Assembly (NCBI GenBank): GCA_963742305.1
Contig: CAVULN010000028.1
Coordinates: 180,446 to 244,445 of the forward strand
Source of the DNA: Roseiarcus sp963742305
Lineage (GTDB): Bacteria; Pseudomonadota; Alphaproteobacteria; Rhizobiales; Beijerinckiaceae
Direction: 5' to 3'
Length of the DNA: 64,000 nucleotides
This document shows, one piece after another, positions 10,191 through 20,349 of the stretch (its first letter is position 1; every line of letters begins with the position of its first letter). A program made the translations under genes and the position numbers. Below the pieces are notes generated by a model, which saw only the letters and a list, made by a program, of their open reading frames with translations, did not search any database and had not been told where the DNA came from.

Positions 10191-10865
10191 TCACCGGCGT
10201 CCGCCGAGTTCGTCGATGTGGACGAGCAGATCGGCGGGGTCCTCGTAGACGCGGAAGGCGGTGGCCTGCTGCAATTCGGTCGCTCCATAGCCGCCGCACA
10301 GGAGCCCGACGCCGAGCGCGCGGCAGCGCGCCGCCGCCAGCATGTCCCAGATGCTGTCCCCGATCACGACCGCGGTCTCGATCGGGGCGTTCAGGCGCGC
10401 CGCGGCGGCGAGGAACAGGTCGGGATCGGGCTTGGCGTATTTCACCTGATCGCGCGTCACGACCGGCGTTCGATCGGGATCGACGCCGAGCGCCTTGAGA
10501 TTGACCGCCGCCGTCTCCATTCGGCCGCTGGTGGCGATCGCCCATTTGAGACCCGCGCCGGTGAGAAAGGCGAGAAGCTCGCGCGCGCCCGGCAGCGGGC
10601 GAATGGAGTCCGACATGCGGCGATAGGCTTCCGCGTGCAACCGACGCAGGCGATCGAGCCGATCCTCGCTGAGATCCACTCCGGTCTCGCGTTTGAGCTG
10701 GTTGGTGAACAGGCCGCCGCTCATGCCGATCTTGCGATGGATCCGCCAGACCGAGAGCTCGACGCCTTCGCGGTCGAGCGCCTCCTTCCACGCCAGCACG
10801 TGCTGGTAGACGCTGTCCACCAGCGTGCCGTCGAGATCGAACAGAAACACGGGCTCGATGCGCAT
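10191..10865 (-). CDS. HAD-superfamily phosphatase (phosphoglycolate phosphatase-like)
   Basis: 224-aa haloacid-dehalogenase hydrolase of the PGP/beta-phosphoglucomutase type. Motif I FLFDLDGTLVDS (nucleophile and acid Asp), cap domain, motif II IATSGR, motif III lysine in KYAKPDPD, motif IV VVIGDSIWDMLAA. The substrate is not predictable; phosphoglycolate and other small phosphoesters are typical. Intact frame. Convergent with hutF, 15 bp apart. Confidence 0.88.
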   Translation of the reverse strand: MRIEPVFLFDLDGTLVDSVYQHVLAWKEALDREGVELSVWRIHRKIGMSGGLFTNQLKRETGVDLSEDRLDRLRRLHAEAYRRMSDSIRPLPGARELLAFLTGAGLKWAIATSGRMETAAVNLKALGVDPDRTPVVTRDQVKYAKPDPDLFLAAAARLNAPIETAVVIGDSIWDMLAAARCRALGVGLLCGGYGATELQQATAFRVYEDPADLLVHIDELGGRR

Positions 10866-11133
10866 CGACGGAATCTCCGGAGCCGCGGCGGCGCCGGGCC
10901 TTGAGCGCTCCCCATTAAGGACGAGAGCGGCAATGCGCCAGCACCCGGGGAGGTTGTCAATCGCATTTTCCCGACATGCGCGGCTCGCTGCGGAGTTTGC
11001 CTCGCGGCGCCGCCATGGGCCCTCGATGTCTCGTTAAGTAAAGGTCTGCCAGTAAAGGTTACTCTTAAGAGTTTCTTCGTGGGATCGCGGAATCGTGGGA
11101 TAACACGTCGACGGCTCTTAAAGGAGCAAATCC

Positions 11134-11367
11134 ATGGATGGATTGGATCAGATCGGCTCGACCCTCGGCGACTTCGTCTATGCGGTGCTTCACCCCTCGG
11201 TCGCGAACCTCCCCGCCGGCTTCCTTGTCCTCGTGTTTGCGGTTCTGATGATCGCCGCGTTGCCGGAGAGCGCGCGGGCGAAGATGCGGCTGGCCGCTCT
11301 GGCGGCGGTCGGACTGATCATCAGCGTTTCGCTGACCTGGCCGGTGACCTCGGCAATCCTGCGCTGA
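11134..11367 (+). CDS. Small two-helix membrane protein
   Basis: 77-aa protein with an excellent ribosome binding site (AAAGGAG about 8 nt before ATG 11134). Two hydrophobic segments: about residues 26-44 (PAGFLVLVFAVLMIAALP) and 51-73 (RLAALAAVGLIISVSLTWPV), separated by a short charged loop. No family recognised. It forms its own transcription unit, closed by the hairpin at 11405. A role at the inner membrane is inferred only from topology. Confidence 0.65.
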   Translation: MDGLDQIGSTLGDFVYAVLHPSVANLPAGFLVLVFAVLMIAALPESARAKMRLAALAAVGLIISVSLTWPVTSAILR

Positions 11368-11404
11368 CCGGCGCTGACAACAATGCGTTTGATCGACGCT
11401 CCTT

Positions 11405-11431
11405 GGCCGCCTCCGGGCGGCCGCTTTTTTT
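11405..11431 (+). terminator. Rho-independent terminator
   Basis: Perfect GGCCGCC-TCCG-GGCGGCC hairpin followed by GC and a run of seven T, 38 bp after the small membrane protein gene. Confidence 0.88.
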
Positions 11432-11460
11432 CGGCTGCCTGGAGCCGCCGCGCCGTTTCT

Positions 11461-11700
11461 TCAATAGCGGGCGCGAACCGGGGCCGTGCGGGCGCCGACG
11501 CAGCGGACGCCGAGCCTGTGGAGAATGGCGTCGCTCTTCAGCGAGGGGTCGGGCGTCGCGGTCAGATTCGTCCTGAGCGGGGCCATGGTCCCGCAAGCCG
11601 AATAGGGGAGAGTGACCTCGGGGCCGGGCGCCGGCGGCTGCTGCGCGGCGGCGGCGCCGACAAGGCAGGTGAGGGCAATTGCGGCATAGATCGGGCGCAT
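11461..11700 (-). CDS. Small exported protein
   Basis: 79 aa with a clear Sec signal peptide (MRPIYAAIALTCLVGAAAAQQ, cleavage likely after AAA/AQ). The mature part of about 58 residues has two cysteines (SACGTM, VRCVGA) that could form a disulfide. No family recognised. Confidence 0.6.
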   Translation of the reverse strand: MRPIYAAIALTCLVGAAAAQQPPAPGPEVTLPYSACGTMAPLRTNLTATPDPSLKSDAILHRLGVRCVGARTAPVRARY

Positions 11701-11783
11701 CGGGCATCGTTCCCCAGGCTTCGCGGGCCGGTTCTACGCGAGCAGGCTTGACCGAGCCTGACGCCTCTTGCCCGGCTCCGCGG

Positions 11784-12594
11784 TCACAACAGGAAAGCCA
11801 GGGCCTTCTCGCAAGCCTGCTCCGTCTTCAGCGTGAGCAGCCCATCGGCGCGGGTCCGGCCAAGATTGATCGCGGCCAGCGGCTTTCCTGAGGCCGCCGC
11901 CTGCTGCGCGAAGCGGAAGCCGGAAAAGACCATGAGGGAAGAGCCGACGATCAGCATCGCGTCGGCTTCATCGAGATGGCGCGACGCCCGATCGACCCGG
12001 TCGCGGGGAACGTTCTCGCCGAAAAACACGACGTCCGGCTTGAGCACGCCGCCGCACGCCCGGCAGGGCGGCGTGACGAAGGAAGAAAAGTCCGCTTCTT
12101 CCAGGTCGGCGTCGCCGTCCGGGGCCTGGCCTGCGTCGAGGTCGAGCCAGCCGGCGTTGAGCCGGCCGAGCTCGTCCTGGAACTCCTCGCGCGGCGATCT
12201 CCGTCCGCAATTCATGCAGCGGACAAGATCGATCCGCCCATGCAGGTCGATCACCCGCGCGCTGCCGGCCGCCTGATGCAGCCGGTCGACATTCTGGGTG
12301 AGAATGACCTCGATCTGGCCGTTTCGCTCGAGCCGGGCCAAAGCGCGGTGCGCGTCGTTCGGCTTGGCCTGACTTATGCGCCGCCAGCCGATGAGACTGC
12401 GCGCCCAATAGCGCCGGCGCGTCTTGTCCTCGCCCATGAAAGCCTGAAAAGTCACCGGCTGCGGGCGCTTCCATTGGCCCTCGACGTCGCGGTAGTCGGG
12501 AATGCCCGAACTCGTGCTGCATCCGGCCCCGGTCAGGACGAAGAGGCGACGATGGCGGTCGACAAAGTCCCGGAGGTCAACGCATTCAGTCATC
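11784..12594 (-). CDS. Sir2-family NAD-dependent protein deacylase (sirtuin)
   Basis: 270-codon sirtuin. NAD-binding TGAGCSTSSGIPDYR, the QNVDRLH motif, catalytic His in IDLHGRID, a zinc ribbon of two CxxC pairs (CMNCG and CRACG), and the VVFFGENVPRD and VGSSLMVFSGF motifs of the Rossmann fold. Removes acyl groups from lysines using NAD+. Start taken at ATG 12594 just before VDLRDFVDRH; ATG 12648 in the same frame (MSSLPVDPQ) is possible. Same strand as, and 20-80 bp behind, the uracil-DNA glycosylase-like gene. Confidence 0.9.
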
Positions 12595-12670
12595 CGCTGC
12601 TCTCGCTGGACCATCCCGGGTTGTGGATCAACCGGCAGACTGCTCATATAGGCGCCCCGACCGCGACCGC

Positions 12671-13321
12671 TCACGCTTCTCTCCTCCGCGGCGCCACGGC
12701 CCGAGCCGTCGCCGCCCTCAAGACCGGCAATAGCTCCGTTTCGAACCAGGGATGGCGCTTGAGCCAGGCGTTGTTGCGCCAGGAGGGATGGGGCAGGGGG
12801 ATCAGGCGCGGGTGGTCGCCCGGCCGATAGACGTCGCGCCATTTGCCGACTGTGTCGGTCAGGCCTTTGGCGACAGCTTCCGGGCCGAGATGCCATTTCT
12901 GGGCGTACTGGCCGACAAGCAGAACGAGTTCCAGATTGGGCATGAGCGCAAACAGCCGCTCGCGCCACAATTCGGCGCATTCGCGGCGCGGAGGCAGGTC
13001 GCCCCCCTTGGCGTCGAGCCCGGGGAAACAGAACCCCATCGAAACGATCGCCACCTTCTCGGGATCGTAGAAGACCTCTTCGCCGATCCCGAGCCAGTCT
13101 CGCAGCCGCACGCCCGACGGGTCGGTATAGGGACGTCCGGAGGCATGGACCCGGACGCCCGGCGCCTGACCGGCGATGCAGAGCCGCGCGGCGGTGGAGA
13201 CCTGGAAGACGGGCCGCGGCTCGTGGGGCAGGGGCGCCCCGCGCCGGGGCGCGTCGCGACAGACGCGGCAAACGCGGATGTCGTCGGCGAGCGCGGCGAG
13301 CGAGGCGCAGGAAGAGTCCAT
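12671..13321 (-). CDS. Uracil-DNA glycosylase family protein
   Basis: 216-aa protein of the uracil-DNA glycosylase superfamily (COG1573-like branch). N-terminal CRVCRDAP resembles half of a 4Fe-4S site seen in family 4/5 enzymes; LCIAGQAPGVRVHASGRPYT corresponds to motif A (GxxPG) with a downstream DPSGVRLRDWLGI, and PLPHPSWRNNAWLKRHPW contains the HPS motif B. The start at ATG 13321 is preferred over an upstream start. Probable role: removal of uracil or a related base lesion; substrate unproven. Confidence 0.82.
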   Translation of the reverse strand: MDSSCASLAALADDIRVCRVCRDAPRRGAPLPHEPRPVFQVSTAARLCIAGQAPGVRVHASGRPYTDPSGVRLRDWLGIGEEVFYDPEKVAIVSMGFCFPGLDAKGGDLPPRRECAELWRERLFALMPNLELVLLVGQYAQKWHLGPEAVAKGLTDTVGKWRDVYRPGDHPRLIPLPHPSWRNNAWLKRHPWFETELLPVLRAATARAVAPRRREA

Positions 13322-13372
13322 GCCTCTTGCGTTAATCGAGCCTCGCCGCCGGAGCAATGCGCAGGGGCCTCG

Positions 13373-14903
13373 TCAGGCCGCGGCCTCCCGCTCCAGGCTG
13401 ACCTCCGCCTCGAGGCTGTCGGAATCGCGAAAGACCGAGGCGACCGCGAGCGTGCGCCCGGCGCGGCGCATGCGCACGAGGCCATCCTTGTTGGCGATGT
13501 CGCCCTCGACGGCGACCTCGTCCCAGCTCTCGGCATGGCCGACGTAATTGATCGGAACGTCGTAGTGCTGGCTCCAGAAGAACGGAATGGCGTCGAACGG
13601 TTGGCGCTCGCCCAGCATGTTGAGGGCGGCCGCCTGTCCCTGCCGTTCGGCGACGACCCAATGCTCGACCCGGATGGCCGCGCTCGTGAGCCGATCCGGC
13701 CACCGCGCGATGTCGCCTGCGGCGAAGATTCCGGGCGCGCTCGTTTCGAGAAAGGCGTCGACCGCGACGCCGCGGTCGATCTTAAGGCCGGCCGCCTCGG
13801 CGAGGCCGATGCGCGGCCGCACGCCCAAGCCCGCGACGATGAGGTCGGCCTCGAGAGCGCTTCCGTCGCTCAGCGTCATGCGCTTGCCATCGAGGCCGCG
13901 CGCAATGTTGCGGCAAATGGAAGACGACGCCGTGCTCTTCGTGAATCGCCTGGACCAAGCGGCTGAAATCCGGGCCCAGAATTTTCTCCATTGGCCGCTC
14001 TTCCGGCGCGACGACATGAACCTCGATGTCGCGCGCGCGGAGCGAGGCCGCGACTTCGAGGCCGATGAAGCTCGCGCCGAGGACAATCGCTCGCCGCGCC
14101 GTCTTCGCCCGCTCGATGATCGTCCGGCAGTCCTTGAGCGAACGAAGCGTGAGCGCGTCGGAGGGCCTGGCGCCAGGAATGGACGGCGACACGGGCTCGG
14201 CGCCGGTCGCGAGAAGCAGGCGGTCGAAGGGAACCTTGTCTCCGGTTGAAAGCGAGACTTCACGCGCTTTGGCGTCGATCGCTGCGACGGTCGTATTGAG
14301 ACGCAGATCGATGGCGTTGTCGGCATAGAAGCTCGAATTGCGCAGCGGCAGCCATTCCTCCGGCGCGCTGCCGGCGAGATAATCCTTCGACAGGTTCGGG
14401 CGGTCGACGGGAGGCGCATCGTCGCTGCTCAGCATGACGATTTCGCCCTCGTATTTCCGCCGCCGCAGCATCTCGGCCGCGGCGAAGCCCGCCGCCCCGC
14501 CGCCGACGATCACGATCCTCTTCGGAGCGTCAGCCTTGATCCGCGATGCCGTCCGGGGCTGAGCGCGCTTCTCCCGCACCACGATCTTGCCGTCGCGCTG
14601 CTCGACCCGCCAGGTATCGACTGGACTCAAGGCGGGCGCGCGCAACGCTTCGCCGGTGCGCATATCGAAGCAGGCGTGATGCCACGGACACCGCACCGCG
14701 CCGTCGACGACGAGCCCTTCCGCCAGCGGGCCGCTATAGTGGGTGCACTGGGCGCCGATGGCGAACACGCCCGCGCCGCAACGCACGAGCAGCACAGGCT
14801 CTTTCCCCACATGGCCGACGAGCTTGCCGCCATCGCGCAGGTCAGCCGCGGAAATTCCAAGCGCAAGATCCGGGCCCGCCGGTTGAGCCTCATTTTCAGC
14901 CAT
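13373..14903 (-). CDS. Rieske [2Fe-2S] / FAD-NAD(P) ferredoxin reductase fusion (AIF-like), frame break
   Basis: About 510 codons. Residues about 15-110 form a Rieske-type domain with CTHYSG and CPWHHACFD (Cys-His and Cys-His-His pairs for a 2Fe-2S cluster). This is followed by a pyridine nucleotide-disulfide oxidoreductase: FAD site IVIVGGGAAGFAAAEML, RPNLSKDYLAG, second nucleotide motif IVLGASFIGLEVA, and GIFAAGDIARWP. The frame breaks near 13920 and continues in another frame to 13373. This architecture is that of AIFL-type reductases that feed electrons from NAD(P)H to a redox partner; the partner is not obvious here. The C-terminal domain includes PFFWSQHYD. Confidence 0.86.
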
Positions 14904-15257
14904 TGCGCCCTCCGAAGCATTTCCTCGCCGCAGCCCGCGTGAGTGGCGCGAGACCTTCAGGCAGGCTGGTATAGGAAAAGGACGGACGTAAGGCGAACTG
15001 TTTGCGCGAGATCAATCTACGCCCGGCCGCGTCAGGTTATAGGCGTCGGGCAAATCGCGCGGCGTCCATGGCTGTGTGAATCGCCAAGGTTGATCCTGGG
15101 CCTTTCCCCGTGTCATGCTGCCTCATCGTCGCGAAGCAGTTTGCGGTTTCAGTCGGGCGGCTTTGGCGCTGTTGTGGATCGACATGAGTTTCGGCTCATC
15201 CGGGGACCTCGACATGTCCGGGAACCTGGGCGCGGAGTCAGACGGGCGGGGCGGGCC
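14904..15257. other. 354-bp non-coding stretch before cyoA
   Basis: Separates the minus-strand reductase gene from plus-strand cyoA and must hold the promoters of both. No convincing ORF, RNA gene or strong repeat was seen. Confidence 0.5.
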
Positions 15258-16161
15258 ATGATCCTCATGGGTAGGGGCCGAAGATTTTTGAAACTGGCGC
15301 CGTTGGGGAGCGCCCTGCTTCTCAGCGGCTGCGATCTGGGCGTGCTCGATCCGAAGGGCCCGATCGCCGACGCTAACCTGCAAATCCTGATCGATTCGGT
15401 CGCGATCATGCTCGCGATCGTGATCCCGACGGTCGTCGCCACGCTCGCCGTCGCGTGGTGGTTTCGAGCTTCCAACACCCGGGCGCAATATCTGCCCGAC
15501 TTTGAATACTCGGGTTCGCTCGAATTGATCGTCTGGGCGATCCCGCTCCTGACGATCATGCTTCTGGGCGGCGTCGCGTGGATCGGGTCGCATGATCTCG
15601 ATCCGGCGAAGCCGATCGAGTCGACGGAGGAGCCGCTCAACGTTCAGGTCGTGTCGCTCGACTGGAAATGGCTGTTCATCTATCCCGATCAGCACGTCGC
15701 CAGCGTCAATCGCCTGGTGATCCCCGCGGGCGTTCCGATCCACTTTTCGCTGACCTCGGGAAGCGTGATGACCGCTTTCTTCACTCCCCAGCTCGGCAGC
15801 ATGATCTACACCATGAATCGCATGCGCACGCAGCTTTTCCTCTCCGCGCGATGATCCCGGAACGTTTCGCGGGCTCGCCACCCAGATCAGCGGCGACGGA
15901 TTCGCCGACATGCATTTTGAGGTCGTGGCGAAAACCTCGGCGGAATTCTACGAGTGGCTTGGCGAGACGCGGGTGAAGGGGGAGGACCTCACGCCGGCGC
16001 GCTATATCGAACTGTCCAAGCAAAGCGTCGAGCCGAAGCCGTTCACGTTCAAGACGGTCGCCGACGGATTGTTTCAGAAGATCCTGGATCAGACGTTGCC
16101 GCCTGGACCGGGCCCGATCGCCGAGACCAATCCGGGCGCCGCCGCGTGGATGAGGAAGTAA
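15258..16161 (+). CDS. cyoA: Cytochrome o ubiquinol oxidase subunit II, frame break
   Basis: Subunit II of a heme-copper quinol oxidase. Lipoprotein signal LGSALLLSGCD (lipobox Cys), two membrane helices (DSVAIMLAIVIPTVVATLAV and LELIVWAIPLLTIMLLGGVAW), then the periplasmic cupredoxin-like domain with VVSLDWKWLFIYPDQ and VMTAFFTPQLGSMIYTM. The CuA ligand set of cytochrome c oxidases is absent, which favours a quinol oxidase. The frame is lost near 15850; the other frame restores PGTFRGLATQISGDGFADMH and the C-terminal region to 16161. Total about 301 codons. Start ATG 15258; ATG 15267 is an alternative. Confidence 0.88.
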
Positions 16162-16162
16162 G

Positions 16163-18166
16163 ATGTTTGGCAAGCTGACCTGGGGCGCCGTTCCCTTCGA
16201 CCAGCCGATTCCCCTGTTCGCGGGCGCCTTCGTCATCGTGGTGATTATCGGCGTGCTCGCCTTCATCACGATCAAGGGCTGGATTCCCTATCTTTGGAGC
16301 GAATGGGTCACCAGCGTCGACCACAAGCGGATCGGCGTCATGTACATCACCCTCGGGCTCGGTGATGCTGCTACGCGGCTTCATCGACGCGATCATGATG
16401 CGCTCGCAGCAGGCGATCGCGTTCCAGTCGCCAGGGCTATCTGCCGCCGGAGCATTACAACCAGATCTTTTCCGCCCATGGCACGATCATGATTTTTTTC
16501 GTCGCCATGCCGTTCGTGATCGGGTTCATGAACTTTGTCGTGCCGCTCCAGCTCGGCGTGCGCGACGTCGCCTTTCCGACGCTCAATTCGGTCAGTTTCT
16601 GGCTCACCGCAACCGGCGCGCTTCTGGTCAACATCTCGCTGGTGGTGGGCGAGTTCGCCCGCACCGGCTGGCTGCCGTTTCCGCCGCTCTCCGAGCTCAC
16701 CTATTCGCCGGGCGTCGGGGTCGATTATTACTTATGGGCGATCCAGATTTCCGGCGTCGGAACGCTCATGACCGGGGTCAATTTCGTCACCACCATTCTG
16801 AAAATCCACGCTCCAGGCATGACCTACATGCGCATGCCGATTTTCACCTGGACCGCGCTCGCCTCCAATCTGATCATCGTCGCCGCCTTTCCGGTTCTCA
16901 CCGCGACGCTCGCGATGCTGACGCTCGACCGCTACCTCGGCTTCCACTTCTTCACCAACGAGGGCGGCGGCAACATGATGATGTTCATGAACCTCATCTG
17001 GGTGTGGGGCCACCCGGAGGTTTATATCCTCATCCTGCCGGCGTTCGGGGTGTTCTCGGAAGTGGTTGCGACCTTCTCGCGCAAGCCTTTGTTCGGCTAC
17101 CGCTCGATGGTGCTCGCCACGATGGCGATCTGCGTCATTTCCTTCATGGTGTGGCTGCATCATTTCTTCACCATGGGGGCCGGGGCGACCGTCAACGCGA
17201 TGTTCGGCATCGCCTCGATGGTCATCGCGGTGCCGACGGGCGTCAAGGTCTACAACTGGCTGTTCACCATGTATGGCGGCCGGATCGTCTTTGCGACGCC
17301 GATGCTGTGGTCGATCGGCTTCATGGTGACCTTCGTCATCGGCGGGCTGACGGGTGTGCTGGTCGCGGTTCCGCCGGCGGATTTCATGCTGCACAACAGC
17401 CTGTTCCTGGTCGCGCATTTCCACAATGTGATCATTGGCGGCGTGCGTGTTCGGGATGTTCGCGGCCTACACCTACTGGTTCCCGAAAGCGTTCGGCTTC
17501 CGCCTGCACGAAGGCTGGGGCAAGGCCGCGTTCTGGTGCTGGTTCGTCGGCTTCTACGTCGCGTTCGTGCCGCTCTATGTCGTGGGGCTCATGGGCATGA
17601 CCCGGCGGATGCAGCACTACGACGTACCGGAATGGCGGCCCTGGCTTCTCGTCGCGGCGGTCGGCGCGCTGGTCATCCTCGCCGGCATTGTCTGCCAGGC
17701 GGTGCAACTCGTCACCAGCATCCGCGATCGCGAACAACTGCGCGACCCGACCGGGGATCCCTGGATGGGCCGCACGCTCGAATGGTCGACGGCCTCGCCG
17801 CCGCCGGCATTCAATTTCGCGGTGCTGCCTCAGGTGGAGAGCGTCGACGACTACTGGCGCACCGCCCACGCGGGGCGGGGAGGGGGCGTCAGACCAGAAC
17901 CGGTCTACAAGCCGATCGAGATGCCGCGAAACAGCGCGACCGGTTTCGTGTGCGCGTTCTTCGCCACCTTCGCCGGGTTCGGCATGATCTGGCAGATCTG
18001 GTGGCTGGTCATCGTCAGCCTCGTTGGCGCGTTCGCAACCTTTGTCGTCTTCGCCTGGCGCGACCGCACTGAATACGAGATCCCCGCCGAGGAGGTGGCG
18101 CGCATCGATCGCGCCAACAGGCGCGCGCGGGGCGAGGCGCTCGCAGCCGCGGAGGCCCTGTCATGA
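16163..18166 (+). CDS. cyoB: Cytochrome o ubiquinol oxidase subunit I, frame breaks
   Basis: Catalytic heme-copper subunit, 668 codons (family about 663). ATG 16163 encodes MFGKLTWGAVPFDQPIPL, then SEWVTSVDHKRIGVMY. The heme-copper site is visible: WVWGHPEVYILILPAFG (CuB His with cross-linked Tyr), MVWLHHFFTMG (two CuB His) and LFLVAHFHNVIIGG (heme ligands). Three single-base insertions break it: an extra G near 16361 (LGL/VMLLRG), an extra G near 16435 (SPGYLPPEHYN) and one extra base near 17444 (VIIGG/VFGMF). Removing them gives one continuous protein. The stop overlaps cyoC as ATGA. Confidence 0.92.
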
Positions 18167-18819
18167 CGGCCTTCCAGGCAGGCGCGGACTACGGCGACGG
18201 TCGGCGCGAGGGGGCCCACGGCCGCCCCGCGGCGATTTTCGACCACACAAGCTCCGCCTCGAAGCGCATCATTGTCGGCTACGGCTTCTGGATCTTCCTG
18301 CTCAGCGACATCGTGATGTTCTCGGCGTTCTTCGCCACCTATGCGGTGCTGGTCAACGAGACCGCGGGCGGGCCGAGCGGCAGGGATCTGTTCGATCTGC
18401 ACAATGTCGCGATCGAAACGGCGTGTCTCCTGCTTTCAAGCTTCACCTGCGGCTTGGCCGCCATCGGAGCCAGAGCCCACAACGGACTCATGTATTACGG
18501 CGGCATGGCCGCGACCTGCGTGCTCGGCCTTGGCTTCCTGGGCATCGAGATTCACGAATTCGTCGGCATGATCGAGCAGGGCGCGGGCCCAACGCGCAGC
18601 GCCTTTCTCTCGGCCTTTTTCACCCTCGTCGGCTGCCACGGCCTTCACGTCACGCTCGGGACATTGTGGCTCCTGACAATGATCGCGCAGGTCTTCGCCA
18701 AGGGCTATCGCGCCGACATTCTGCGTCGCGTCCTCTGCTTTGCGCTGTTCTGGCACACGCTCGACATCATCTGGGTCGCGATCTTCACGGTTGTCTACCT
18801 CTTCGGAGCAGGCGCATGA
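18163..18819 (+). CDS. cyoC: Cytochrome o ubiquinol oxidase subunit III
   Basis: 218-aa membrane subunit with five predicted helices; KRIIVGYGFWIFLLSDIVMF, FFTLVGCHGLHVTLGTLWLL and ALFWHTLDIIWVAIFTVVYL are typical subunit III segments. Couples to cyoB and cyoD by ATGA overlaps. Intact frame. It stabilises the catalytic core rather than carrying a redox centre. Confidence 0.93.
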   Translation: MTAFQAGADYGDGRREGAHGRPAAIFDHTSSASKRIIVGYGFWIFLLSDIVMFSAFFATYAVLVNETAGGPSGRDLFDLHNVAIETACLLLSSFTCGLAAIGARAHNGLMYYGGMAATCVLGLGFLGIEIHEFVGMIEQGAGPTRSAFLSAFFTLVGCHGLHVTLGTLWLLTMIAQVFAKGYRADILRRVLCFALFWHTLDIIWVAIFTVVYLFGAGA

Positions 18820-19202
18820 GCTCGATGGACGACTACGAACCGCTGCATGGCGCCGATCATGCGCCCGGCGACGAACCTGCGGCGCGCCACGAAATCGCGG
18901 AAGGCGTCATTGGCTATCTCATCGGCCTTGGGCTTGCAGTCCTGCTCACGGCCGTGTCTTTCTTCATCGCCGGCACCTATCTGGTTTGGCGCCCGAGCAT
19001 TCCGATCGCGCTTGTGGTGCTGGCGATCGCTCAGATCGGCGTTCACCTCGTCTTCTTCCTGCACATCACGACCGGCCCGGACAACGTCAACAACGTGCTC
19101 GCGCTCGCGTTTGGCGTTCTCATCGTCTTTCTGATCCTCGTCGGCTCGATTTGGATCATGTACAACATGACCCAGAACATGATGCCGATGCCGATGGGAT
19201 AG
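18816..19202 (+). CDS. cyoD: Cytochrome o ubiquinol oxidase subunit IV
   Basis: 128 aa with three helices: VIGYLIGLGLAVLLTAVSFF, IPIALVVLAIAQIGVHLVFF and LALAFGVLIVFLILVGSIWI. Contains the family motif QIGVHLVFFLHI. The start at ATG 18816 overlaps the cyoC stop. Last gene of the operon: no cyoE (heme O synthase) follows, so heme O supply must come from elsewhere. Confidence 0.92.
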   Translation: MSSMDDYEPLHGADHAPGDEPAARHEIAEGVIGYLIGLGLAVLLTAVSFFIAGTYLVWRPSIPIALVVLAIAQIGVHLVFFLHITTGPDNVNNVLALAFGVLIVFLILVGSIWIMYNMTQNMMPMPMG

Positions 19203-19287
19203 CCATCGTGTTCGCGACGAGCCCGGGGCGCGTGACGGTTTGGCGGCCGTTGCGTGAGACGGGCGGTGCGCGGCGGCGCCGGCGAAT

Positions 19288-20349
19288 TTAACCCGGCAGC
19301 GCGCGCCGCTCGGCGTTGCTCCGCTGAAAGAGATCGTAGAGCGCGATCACCCGCCTGCCTTGAAGCGCGGTCAGCGCCTCTTCCGGCTTCCGTCCCGCAA
19401 GCACGTCGAGAAAGTGGCGCGTGGACAGTGCGAAGCTCGCGCCCCAGTCGGCGTTGAGGTTGTGGAAGGCGCGCACCTCGCCGTCCCGGTAGAGCGTGAG
19501 GGCGGGCTCGTCGAGCATGCGGTCGGAGCAGCGCGTGACCTGGATGATGCCTTCCTCGCCCTGGATTTCGAACCGCTCGGCGTCGGCATAATAGTCGGTT
19601 CGCAAGGTCATCTTCAAAGCCAGCGAGACGTCCCAGGTCCCGTGGACCGGCGGATCGACATGGCGCCACGTCAGCGTCGCGGGCGCATCGTAGACGCCGG
19701 CCTCAGTCTCGGTGCGCTCGATGCAGGCGAACCCGTCGCGCACATCGCCGAACAGCCACAGCGCCACCGCCATCATGTGATGGCCGTGGTCGAACACGAT
19801 CGGGCCGCCGCGGCCCTCGGCGGCAAGCGCATGGCGCCATCGGCTCGCCGCCTCCGGCACGCGCCACGCCTGCGCGCGGTCGGCCATCACCACCTTCATC
19901 CGGAAATGGAGCGGCTTGCCGATCGCGCCATCGAGCATCAGCTCGCGGGCTCTGACCAGCGGCGGGTAGAAAACGAAGTTCTCGAAGACTTTGAGGCGCT
20001 TTCCGCTTGCGGCGGCGGCTTCGATCATCCGGTCGCATTCGGGCAGCGTCATCGCCATCGGCTTCTGCACGCTGACATGCGAGCCCGCGGCGAGCGCCGC
20101 CGCCGTCATCGTCTCGTGCAGCGGGTGCGGCGTCAGGATTTCGATCAGGTCAAGGTCGCGGCGCAGGAGTCCCTGGAAGTCGCGCGTCGCGAAAGCGCCG
20201 GGATGTTCCGCCGCCCGGCGGGCGAGGATGTCGGGGTCGGCGTCGCATAGGGCCGAAACCTCCGCCTCGGGGTGATCGAGGTAGCCGCGCACATTAAGAT
20301 CGAATACGCGCCCAAGGCCGACAAATCCCACCCGTAGCTTGCGCGCCAT
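19288..20349 (-). CDS. Gfo/Idh/MocA-family oxidoreductase
   Basis: 353-aa NAD(P)-dependent oxidoreductase. Rossmann motif RVGFVGLGRVFD at the N-terminus, SALCDADPD acidic turn, LIEILTPHPLHETMTAAAL, and the catalytic-lysine motif VSVQKPMAMTLPEC (EKP-like, here QKP). C-terminal alpha/beta domain with FDHGHHMMAVALWLFGDV, positioned as the substrate histidines. Family members act on sugars, inositols and related polyols; the exact substrate is unknown. Monocistronic, convergent with cyoD. Confidence 0.88.
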   Translation of the reverse strand: MARKLRVGFVGLGRVFDLNVRGYLDHPEAEVSALCDADPDILARRAAEHPGAFATRDFQGLLRRDLDLIEILTPHPLHETMTAAALAAGSHVSVQKPMAMTLPECDRMIEAAAASGKRLKVFENFVFYPPLVRARELMLDGAIGKPLHFRMKVVMADRAQAWRVPEAASRWRHALAAEGRGGPIVFDHGHHMMAVALWLFGDVRDGFACIERTETEAGVYDAPATLTWRHVDPPVHGTWDVSLALKMTLRTDYYADAERFEIQGEEGIIQVTRCSDRMLDEPALTLYRDGEVRAFHNLNADWGASFALSTRHFLDVLAGRKPEEALTALQGRRVIALYDLFQRSNAERRALPG